Assembly: GCA_963573305.1 (NCBI GenBank) | Contig: OY754338.1 | Coordinates: 16,738,192-16,802,191 of the forward strand | Direction of reading: 5' to 3' | Length of the DNA: 64,000 nucleotides | From: Pyrrhosoma nymphula | Taxonomy: Eukaryota; Arthropoda; Insecta; Odonata; Coenagrionidae | Part shown: in pieces, positions 34,501 through 46,500 of the stretch | How positions within the stretch are numbered: the first letter of the stretch is position 1 | How the letters are laid out: every line of letters begins with the position of its first letter | Notes under the pieces: model-generated | Database searches by the model: none | Seen by the model: only the letters and a program-made list of their open reading frames with translations | Told to the model about the DNA's origin: nothing | Program-made: the position numbers and the translations under genes

Positions 34501-37500
34501 GTTGAAGTGCGCCAGCCGCCATCTTCCTTGCCTTCAAATGTCGTAAATGGCGGGTTTTGAAAGTGTAAATAGCGGGATGAAAATACATTATAATGATGCA
34601 AACATTTTTGGGACCGGGAGAAAATGTTGTAAATCACGGGAAAACGTAAATTCCGGGGATGTAAAAGCGGGGTTTTACTGTACTTGGACTCCAGCTCTAT
34701 GGCTCGACTCCAGAAGGACATAAATGGAAACAAAAGTAGTTGATATGGGAGAAGTACAGCAATTTTTATTAAACCTTTATGCAGAAAGGAATCATTTTAA
34801 CATTAAGTTTAGGATTGTTTTCATCTTTTACAAGGAATGTCATAGGTTCCACTTCCACTGCCCCATGATTATTTCCAAGAATACTGAATAGTGCTCTTGC
34901 ATAATAGCATGGGGAGAATTTATGCTGCTGCATGGAGGGAACTATGTGGCATCCGAAAACTTTGAACTGGAAAGAAAGTCCATGCAACTTTGGTGAGACA
35001 AGCTACTACACAAGTTGTTAACCTGAGAATAATACATATATGTAAGGCCTGCTTTGCTATTTGAAACTTTTTCCAAAACTGAACCTTAAAAAAAATGGGG
35101 GGGGACTATATTCGGAGAAATACGGTAGGTAGTATTCTGTAGGAGATTGTGTTTAGTGGTACAGACATCGGATGCAGAATTGCCATGGCTAAAGAAGCAT
35201 TTTCGAAGAGAAGGGAATTGACAAGGGAATTGTCTGAGAAGAGACTTAAAGAAAAGGCTGGTGGAAACTCTAGTATGGAGCGTGGCACTGTATGGGTCGG
35301 AAACTTGGTCATTGTGAAGGGAGGATGTGCGTAGACTTGAGGCGTTTGAGATGTGGGTTTGGAGAAGAATGGAGAAGGTGAGCTGGATGGCGAGGAAGAC
35401 GAACGAGGAGGTATTGGATATGGTTGGAGAGGAGAGGAATCTTGTGGCAGAGGTGTGGAGAAGGCAGAAGAGATGGATGGAGGAGGTTTTGAGAGGAGAA
35501 GGCATGTTATGAAGAGAGTGATTGAGGGGAGAACACTGGGGAAGCATGGAAGAGGATAGGAATTCTGGACGAAATAAGAGGAGGTAGAAGATATGAAGAA
35601 TTGAAGAGGGATCTAATAACGGGCCATCCTTAGGAGGGAAAGTGAGACAATGTCTATGAGGTTGGGATGCAGAATAGGGACTGTCCAAGAACCTACCAAT
35701 CAGCTGGTAGAATACTTGAATTAATGAATGTATAAGGCACTGTGGCTCTTTATTTGTTACTAATCTAATTATTTATGCCCCTAAAATAAACGTCCACATC
35801 CTATTTTTTACCCTCATGCTGAGGAGGGTGGAATATTTGTTTCTATTCAGATTTTGTACAAGTTATTCGTGGCCCTCATCGTGAGCTAAGAATAGTATGC
35901 CGTCAGAGAGGATGCACGTTCATTTTCCACCAGAGCGTTAGTGGCAGCTCTCTGTTTGTTTGGGAGACTTTATTCCCGTGAATTTCCTTTTTATGTGCAT
36001 ATGTGTGTGCTGCTCCTACTCTTGGGCATTAAAAAAATACAGTGAATAATTTTGCACAATTGGAGAGACCAAAAAAGGGGCAGTAAGTAAAATCAAATGC
36101 TGAAAAAATGCATAACTTAACAACATTTTTCAGGTCTCTTCATTGTATTTAAAACTAAGCCATGAGTCATATAAATTTTATAATTATGTACCATATAAGA
36201 CATACCTTTTCCCTCGTAATAATCACTTGAAAATCACCCACTGGTCTTAAATGTGAAGGGGACTACACATAAAGTGATCCCTGATGCTCTCTACTGAGGA
36301 CTTATATCCCAGATGGCAGGCACTACCAAGCTCTTCCCTAAATATTCTTATTCATTTCTGGTATTATTGTTACGATCAGTACTTGGGTCGATATATACCG
36401 TATTTGTAGAAATGTAGCCCCCATACGAATATAAGCGTTGCCCCCTACAACTTTTCCTCTATATTCCTAGTAGTAGATATGTAATTTCTACCCATATTTA
36501 CTCTCGGTCAATGAATTTCCTTTGTATTAATCTTATTTAAATAAAAAATAGCATTTGTCTTTTGTTTCAGTTAATCCGCAGGGCTAATAGGAAAAATACA
36601 TATTCAATATGCAAATGTTTTGCGGGTTGCATACATGGAATTTTCTGTTGAGCTGTAGATCAAGATAGCTGTAGACCATCGTCATGTTGGAAAATTGTTG
36701 AGATGACAAAAATAGTTGTTAAATTCTAAGAATCATTGTTTACTTTTTGAGCAAAGTTGCTGGTTTATTTTCAGCGGGTACTTCAGTTTGAGCAGAAAAA
36801 TATTCATGATACCAGTGATTTGTGGGTTGCATAAGCAAACTCCTTACAGAGTTGCCAAATGGCTGTAACACCATAACATCATCGACATTAAGAAGGATAA
36901 ATTAAATTATAAAAATATTTTGTTAACCATTCAAAATATAGTTAGTTTTTCACTGTTATGAGAAATATTTGCATATTACTACCTGGATATTTTTCTCACT
37001 CAGTTATTTTTAACCATTAGCAACAGAGCTTCTAAGTGGTTTTCTCTATTCATGCTTGGAAATAGCTCCCCTTCCCCTTTTTGACAGCCGATATTTGGTC
37101 AAAAACGAGGGGCATATTTGGACATGTACAGGACGTAGTTTTGATTGCTTCTTCAATATTGGAGAGCAATATATGGAGAGTCGTATCATCTTCAATCCTG
37201 TGTTTGTTGAAAATGTATTGTTGCTAACTTGTTTCAGGAAGTTGCTGCTATTAAATAGTTGTGTTCCTATTTCATTAAATGATGATTTTCTTTTTTTCCT
37301 TCTTCATTTGCCCTTCAAAGCGTGAAATGTCATTTTTTTAAACATAAGCAATTGAAATATTATCAATTACATTCATTGTCTAGATCTCTTTTTTTTTTTA
37401 ATCCTCAAGGTTTCTTACTTTACACTTCGGAAATTAGATATATTTTTCTCTTGTTTCAGATTGTTTGAGTCGCAGTTGAAACGGAATCATTCCTACTCAC

Positions 37501-40500
37501 AATTGCAGAAGAAAAAGACAGGGGTCAGAGGCTCTCATGTAATTGAAACAATCGACTTGTCTGATGATGATGTGCAGGAAGTTGGCTTTCTGGATGAGGC
37601 TCGGGGCCCAGTTGTGGAGAAGACACCAGATAATGATGTGGTGGAAATTATCTCTAGAAAGGACAGTGATGTGATTCCAATTTCGCCAAGAAAAGTTGAT
37701 GTCCAAAGGTCCAGGGAGCGTATACCGAAGGCATCTGGAAGTAAGACACCCAATTGATACATTAGTCTATGCCTAGCTCATTCATTGTATTGACTTAAAA
37801 GTGTAGTCTTGTGTTAGTGGTTCTAAAGGTATTGTTTTAATTTGTTGTCTGGGCTAGATTTATGACTTTCAACTATAATTATACGAGTAGGTAGTAGTTC
37901 TTACCATTTTCGTAGGCGATGTAGCCTGCGCACAATGTAGCAGCGTCTGTTGATATTAGTTCATAGGCAGGCCATAGGGAGAAGGAGAGATGGCTGCTTG
38001 AGGATGAGGAGGAGAGGAAAGGTGTTGTTCTAGATAAGGGGAAGGGTCATATGAGTGCTATCATGTCCATAAAACTATCGCAAATTACAATATAAGTCAT
38101 TATATTAAGATATTTTCACAGTTTTTCACGTTTATTTGCATTTTTTGACCAGTGATTGTATATACATGTGATCATCTGATCTCTCAGGCTTACCTTGACA
38201 TGACTGATACAGCACCGGCTGAAAAAATTCTTGAATCGCAACATTTACTGCTGAAATAGCGTAAAAAGTGGGTGTGTGTTGTGGGTTGCCTACTCTCAAT
38301 ATAAATTACCTCTGCGGCACCGTAGGAAGTCATCCTACTGTAACAAAATTTTTTCTCTGTTCCTTGGGTACTATTGGCTACATTTTGCCGTATGTTGAAC
38401 TTAGAATTTCTAAATTAGTTGTTTCATGACCGCCCCTAACACTTGGTAGCTTAACTGGCTCAAGCACTCAGTGCAAAATCGACTCCTGGTCAGGACGAAT
38501 GATATTTCCTCTGTAGAATATTGCAACATTTTAATGTTTCCATGGGGTGGGAAGTGGTGAAGGGAGAAACTTTGAAGAAATGCTGGAATAAAATCCTGAT
38601 TGGATATGAAATTAGAGGAATTCAAGGATTAGAGAACCACGATGGCATTATAGGTGCGAATTGTGATCAACCAGAAATGGATGCACATGCCGCACGGCTC
38701 TCCAGTTTGCTGTCTTCGGCATTTGGATTGGAAAACTTGGAGGAGGATGAGACTTGGGAGTGGCTGCTTGTTGACCCTCAAGATCTTGGGTTTGAAATTC
38801 TCCCTGACCAACAGATAGTGGATGTGTCCCTGAGTGATTTGAATGTGGCTGGCAAGGGAAAAGGGAGAGATAGACAGCAGCACATGAATCACGCAGCTGC
38901 TCTTAACTGCAGAGACTCCGTTGGACTTTAGGGTGCTGAATCCCTGTGAAGACTTTGATATCCTAGGCATAGTTTCTGTGCTAAATATTAGAAGTGATAT
39001 AAAGAATAGCTGAACGCATCAAAAAAACAAAGGGCAGTAACTATTTAATGTACTAAGCGATCAATATTTTTAGTCTGGCATATATTTTTATTAAGTTTGA
39101 GATTAAGAGTGAGTTTGTTTTTAGGCTAGACACTGCACTGTCTTCTTTTTTCTGCTTACTGCTGCCAATAGCCTTGTGCGATGAGTCGATTAATCGAAGC
39201 CATCGACGATGATTTTAGTCATCGTGGTGCGATGACTGTAATCGATGACGATGAATGTCATCGACCATCGATGTCGATGAGAATCATCGATGCCGAATAG
39301 TCCATGCAAATCATCGATGTCGATGAGAATCATCGATTCCGATGAGTCGATGAGTTGATGCGAATCATTGATTTAGATGAGTCGATGAGAACCATCGATG
39401 AGGATGATCGATATCCTAATATCACTAATTTTCTTCTTTTTTTCCATTCCTTTAACGACTTAGATCTAAAATTTATGTATAAAGTATAAGCACCCCAGCT
39501 ATTGCGCCTTGAGGACGATGGGAGGGCCACAGTGGGATGTTTGGAATTCATGTTTTTCCTCAAGTTTGTGGTAGACGATACAGAAGTAGCGATCACGTTC
39601 AATCACAGTTCATACGCAGTAGCAGTGGTATCATTGTATTCGTTGGTTGCACTGGTGCAGTTGGAAGCATCCTGAGCTAAATCGGCTAAATTCACCGAAT
39701 TCACAGTCACAGTGATTTCGATTGTTTAGTCACAGGCTGTGATTGCTACTTTTCAGTATCGGTGATTCAATCACAGCGATATATCGCTCATCACTACTGC
39801 ACAGTTCATCGAGAGTCACCGATCATCGTAATTCATCGATCATCGTGTACACTATACGATGATCGATGACAGCCATCGTCATCGAAACATTTCGATGAAA
39901 TTTTTTCATCGAAAATCGATGACCAAAATCGGTCATCGCACAAGCCTAGCTGCCAATGGTCTTCAAGGCAAGTTAACTTCAGCTATGTTTCTCTCATTGT
40001 GACTTTCATTGCATCCCTACCAGCTGGTCCAATCTCCATGTCAGGCTTACTGCCACCCCCGGAGCTTGCGTACATTTCAATGCAGCCAAGGCAGCCCAAT
40101 TGGATTATTTTCTATCATAAAATGCTTATGCAATGACAATCTATTCATTTACAGATGGTGGCATTTTGTTTTCTTTTGGAGTTTATTTATTTTGATGTCG
40201 CACCATGGGAAAGAGAACGGAGAAAGAGCCCAATTAGCAGTTTATTCATGGTTTCTGATTATCCATGCACCCTTTACCAGTCGTTCACATGGATAATTAT
40301 AGTTCACTGTACGCCAGTTCTACTTGTGAACCAGATGCTTGTTTTTTGCGCTGGAATGAACTCTAAAAAAGTGGGTGTGCATCATGCATGAAGATATGTG
40401 TGATATACCTTGCTGGTTTGGCTGGGTGCCAGGTGGCTGTGTAACCCACCTCGAGGAGCGGATGATAAGTTCAGGGAGAGGGAGCTCTGCTGCTCACAGC

Positions 40501-43500
40501 CCAGCAAAAGCATTAAAATTCTCTTTAGGTGGGTGTCTGTCTTTGCTGGCCACTTGGCTTTTGAATGGGTTCCTGCCACAAAAGAACTCACTACGTCATG
40601 TGCTGGAAGAAACAGACATGCTCTCAATTATAGTTATTCACACTGTTGTCTGAAGCCACCACTCCCACTTCTTATGCATTCACAATGTGTGAGAGATAAT
40701 TTTTTTATATTTTTTTATTGTATAAATGCTGAGCATGCTTGACATATGATATAAGTGTGTGGTAAATGCATGAATGTGGTTAGTTCATTAAGTGATAAAT
40801 AATTGAGAGTTTTACTGTGGTTTCTTTATTTAGAAAGGATAGAAGCAGATAAAAAGCTATCGTGGGCTCCTCCTAATGCTGTTGAGGAGATGATCAAGAA
40901 GAGCCACGTGACTGATGAGAAATTTTTAACGAATTTGTAAGTAAAAGTTTCTACTTGTTCTCTTCATCATTTCTAGTCTGTAGCAACCCTGATATTTTAC
41001 TTTGCAAGAAAATTGATATTATAGAATTTCATTGTTCTTAAATGCTTTGCATTACTCCACTACATTTAAGGACCTCCGTGGACATCTCGGTTCAGGTAGT
41101 TGAAGAAATGTGTCATGGGTGGTCATTGTCCTAGAAAGCCCTTGAAATTGCTGCCTCCTAAATAACTCAAGAATTCTCCTTGATTTCCTTATGGTTTGTA
41201 ACTCTGCAAAGGTGATTTTGCAGAGTTGCAAACTTGATTCTAAAATCTGGAAGTGCATACAAGTGATTCTCTTCAAATCACGTACTTTTTACATTGGCAG
41301 ATTATTGATGCTTTGAACCCTTAGTTTAAAGAAGGGAAGAGATGGAACCATACCGTGCGATGGCACCGGAGAAAACTAAAGCCATTAAGATGTACAATTG
41401 GGCATATTGAATGGATCAGTTGTGCATTTTATTTGCCAAAAACATAGGTATCAGAAGGGCAATTGCAATGGTATGGTAATGATTTATCTGAAAAAATTCT
41501 AAATGAAAATTTGCGATTCCTAATAGAGCACTGCATTATTTAAAATTTAAAAACTAAGTGCCTCTTCACTTTTGTGCTTCAAAGTGCCATCTCCTCTCTT
41601 CAATTTATGTTTGCACCCATGTATTTCTGATACTGTATCAATTTAATTTATTTTTGTTTGGCCATGCATGGAAGTATCTCTGCAGCGTTTTGAATAAAAT
41701 GTCTGTGTTGTGAAGTAAGCAGTGCTCTAGAGCGAATAGAAATGCATTTGCTATGTTTTACATTGAACAGGATGGCAATACGCTTTGTCGTCTTTCTAGT
41801 TACTATCAATTTACTTTTCCATACGAGTATGTTAATTTTTTACTAGTTTAAAAATTTTTAAAAACCAAATCTCTGATATATACTCCTTGATTATCAATAC
41901 ATATTAGGTAAAAATAATGCATATCTAAGCCGTTTATAGGGGCTGGATCGACTTAAGTCGTGCCTCATGGAGCCAATTAATGAAGTATTAAGAGGTATAC
42001 CTGTAATGAAATTTTTAATTTAAAGCAACAGTGAAATAATAGTGATTTTGAAAGGTTGATATATAAAAGCTGACGGCTCACAAAATCTTTGCCTTTAAAC
42101 GTAGTCAAGCCATAAGTTTTTTATTTGGAGCACTTGACATGATTATTTTTGACCCTTTAATGAATTATATCGAAGCTCTAAGTTGCTGTATTTAATTCTA
42201 TGAAAACTGTTTGTACATATATGACAACTTATTCTGTTGGTGGCACAGTTTTGCATAGATGTTTTAGTTTGCATTTGCCTAAGAGTCTGTGATTACTTCT
42301 GCTTATAAGAAGGTGTTAACTATACTTTTCAGAGTTGAGAAGTTTGCTGATGAAAAAGCAAAAATTGGGAAGGAGCTTGAAAGAGAGCATTTAAAAAAGA
42401 AATTATGGTCCGAGAGGAGGCAAAAGTTTGAGTCAAGCCTTGAAGATAGGTTGAAACGGTATATGAAGATCACAGATGTGATTTTAATTGAGGAAATATC
42501 TGAGGAGGAAGAGGAATTGCCAGAACTAACTCAGGCAATGCTGGTACGTGAAATACGAACTTGTTGACTATGTATTTGTCTAATTTGTGTAGTCATTGCG
42601 GTCATTACTTGCATCTCATAGTAAGCAGTGGTTATTGGGTAGTTGGAACATTTTTTAAACAAAGCCAAAAATCTGAACTCCAGTTTGTGCCTTGTAAAGT
42701 GGAATTTTCAGCCTTTTTTTGTGTGTACTTGAACAACATTTTTACAGTTGTTTCTAAAGTTGTTGTAGCCCATCAGGTAATAATGGTCTTATTTGAATGT
42801 ACACTAATGCATTTTCCTGCAAATTATAAACATTGCTGATGTGAAATGGCTTTGTGGCCAGAGATGATCATTCCATTATGAGATATTGAGAACTATTAAA
42901 GAGGGTTTACGTAATGTACATGCCACCCACACAACTGGGATCCAAAGAGTTCCTGAAAGGCTTCTATCGAATCTTGAATCCATGGATTGGACTAGATTTG
43001 ACCAAATCCTGATTCCTGACCGCATCACTGCTTCTAACCCTTCCATTGAAAGATGTTTTGACTATCTTAGGTGCTCTAACTTTGCAAGGCCTATGCTAAT
43101 GGGTACAGTGCTGTTGTTCTTTTGATCAAAACATGTGTGTATCTTTTACAGGATTCTGTTCATGATGCCTTACGCAAGGGAAGAAGTTGTATATTGGCAC
43201 GATTAGGAGCTAACACTATAACTGGTGCTGACATTCAGACACTAGCGGACAGTAATTGGTTGAACGATGAGGTAAGATCATTCTTTGTTCCCTGGTGAAT
43301 AGTATTCCAGAAATGGCTTATGATTAACCCCTCCCTGACAAAATATTTCCTTAATTATCTTAAAAAAATGTCACATTGTTTTATTACATTTTCTTTATCA
43401 TCAATATAATTTTTTTAAACTAATTTTAGCCAATTTTGCTGAAATTATTAGTTTAAAATTTATTTTCAAAGTTAAATGTTGTTAAAATTTATACTGTTTT

Positions 43501-46500
43501 TGTAGGTGAAGTGTTTTTCAACACCAATTTTTAATTTTGGAATGTTTGTATGAAAATTTCACTTTTAATGTATTTAATAAGTATGTTTTATGCATGCTCT
43601 TAGTTAGAGGTGGGATGATTCCTAAATTTCCTCCAATCCGAATCGTGAAAGGTTCTCGAATTCCTCAATTCCTGAATTCTTATTATAAAGCCCGTTTCAC
43701 ATGATCAAATTCTGTGTCAAATTCCATTCAAGAATTATTGATCAAGGTTTCTTGAATGGGCATTAGGGCGGATCAGAAAAATCGATTTTTCGCGGAGAAA
43801 CTTGGCCTTCTGGAAAAAGTTGTCAAAGTGACTCAAAATAAGACCAGAAAAATTTGGGACCTCTAGGTCAACCCTAGACCCTCGCGTGGTGGCCATTTAT
43901 GGGGAGGGGGGCTGAAAATGGAAAAAGTCATGTTTTTATAGCGGTTTCCCATAGATTTTGCCGAGTTGCGGCCCTAAAGGGCAAACATTTCGTCCATTTG
44001 GACGTATCTGCAGCCGTTATGCCACAAAATGTCTATTTTGAGTGTATGGCCGCGCATAATTATGCAACGCCCACGTAGGGTCGCGACGCGTCGCAGCTCA
44101 ACGGTCAGCAGGCCGCTCGCACTTCCTTCCGGCTCGCGTCTGCTGCCCGCTCGCCGCGAATGCAGCAAAACTCATCATGCATGCGTCTTCCGTCGTTGGT
44201 CTAACTAATATTAGATAATTAAGCATAACGTCCATGGAATAACAATTACGGAAGAATTATTTGAAATTAATATAATACACCGTCATCATTCAGGAATTAG
44301 AGAACAACCCCCTGATTGTGCAGGATTTAGCCTACTTTTACAATTCTTTTTCAACATGGAGAAAGAATCCAAAAATAGTTTCCAGAGTTTACCATGTCAA
44401 GGTACCTGAACTATGACCTCCCCCGTCCACCCACCCACTCAAATAAAATTGAGTGATGCATTTACTTTATCAGATTAGATGCTATCTGAAAAATAAGCAA
44501 GTGGTCATTTTGTAGACCAATCGGTTTATCTGTGTGTAAGTATTCATCTTTAAAAATTATTTTCATTGAACAATTAAGGTCATTATCAATATATTTATTT
44601 TTGAAGTCAGGCAGATAAATGTAGAACTTACTCACCCTATCACAGCATGAACTGAGACTTGGTTTCGAAGGTCGGCATTTTGGTTCTGCTTTCTAGTCTT
44701 TTCAGCATTTCTAATTGTCTCTCCTCGTCTTTTGCGGATGTCAATGAAGCTTGGGTTACCTCTTTTGCAAATCTTTCCACTGCTTGTGTGTGGTATGGAG
44801 AATTGAGTTCCAAAGTTGAGCATTGCTCAAGGAATTCTTGAATTTCTTCATCCGTGAGATGCGATAGAGCAGGGGGGTCGGTGTTCTCGTCCCATTTGAT
44901 CAGCAGCGTGTAGTCTTCTGCATCAAAATTAAAAACTGGTAGTAATTCAAAAGTTCTTAAATTTTTGGTCGCACGCGTATCTCTTCGCGCCTATAATATT
45001 TTTTCCACCCATCTCTTCGTACTTCATCTCGATGGTCAGCAATCATTGAGAGGAGTAAATTTTCTGGGTGCCCGAAAAACCCGTTTCTCTGAATAACAGG
45101 ATCAATGACTTTTTTTCGACCTTTCGGTAGATATCTCGACCAATTTATTAGTTTCCATAAATTTACAGCACCGTCGTGTATATAATGGTTTTGCTTCACT
45201 GACAACGAGACAGGTGCGTATACTTTTTGAATGAATGACACCAGATTTTATTGGCTCGAATCGTATGATATCAAGAGTCTGGCAGTCTTAAAGAGCGGAG
45301 CCAATAGGTTATGCAAACAAATTTGGACCCTTAGTTTTCCCATCTAATTTTTCTACCAAATGCCGCAGCTTTAAGTCAATCAAGTATAATTGGCAAATAG
45401 ACCACTGTAAGGGACGTTGGAGCTGTGCTTTTAGTAAACGGATGATGCCTCCTTTCTGACCTGTATTCACTTTGGTGCCGTCGCATCCAATCACTTTTAA
45501 ATTTGAAAGTTCAATATTTTATTTCGCACAAAAATCAAGTTTTGCAGATTTGATGTTTCATGCAGATCCTCCTGTGGGGGAGACAAACCCCAAATAGTGG
45601 GAGCCTGGCTATTCGACTAACATGACATGTTCCTCTCAAACCTTAGATTGATTGCCTATTAGATTAGATTAGACTCTTGCCTATATTCTCCGGTATAATT
45701 GTTTCATCCTTTCTTCCGTCAAAATACAACCCTTCAATTGCAATTTTTGATTATTCTCTCTTTGCTTATACTGAATCTAACATCTTCTTTTTCTGTCTTC
45801 GTAAGTAATTCCGGTCACTACCTTTGATGTGTCTTGCGGAGTTATGAGCTTTGCGTCGGCTAAAGTTGCGCTGATGTTCATTGCTGCTGCTCTGAGGGAC
45901 ATGCCGGTTCTTGCACATGCCTCCACCACAGTTGACAATTGAAGACGCATTTGCCCCGAAGAATGGCCAGGTTGATTTTCATCCCTAATCGCATGAGGAA
46001 CGTTGAGGTCCAAGTTGGCTGATTCCTCGTCGGTTGAATTTTCTTGGGATGTTGAGGAAGAAAATTCTTGATGCTCACTTTTTTCCTCTTCAAGACTGAA
46101 TGATTTTGACTTGACGCTCTCCGAAGATCCTCTTCTGAGTTTTTTCTTCAATCGCCAAGTTTCTGAAGCATCCAAATCACCGGATATCATCTTTCATTTT
46201 GTCCTTTGATCCCTAAAAAATGCCACTTCATTTAGGGGAACTTTATTCTCCTTCTTATATTTACACTCGTTGATTCTTTTGCACTTCCATGCACAAATAT
46301 CACATAGTTTCTCAAATACATTTAAAAATCTATTAATTTTTTTTTGTCATTTTGACACCTTTCATAGACTTGCTTGCACTTATTCTAAAGCCGTAGTACG
46401 TCTTTTGGTACCGTAAAATCATTTTAATCACACCACATACCGGAATGATTGGAATAAGGGCACGTTTCCTAAGTTCAGACACTTTTTTCACCACTAGACT

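Noticed and set aside
35086..35688. Minus-strand frame of 200 codons
   Set aside because: Antisense of the 3' LINE fragment, which is in plus orientation here.
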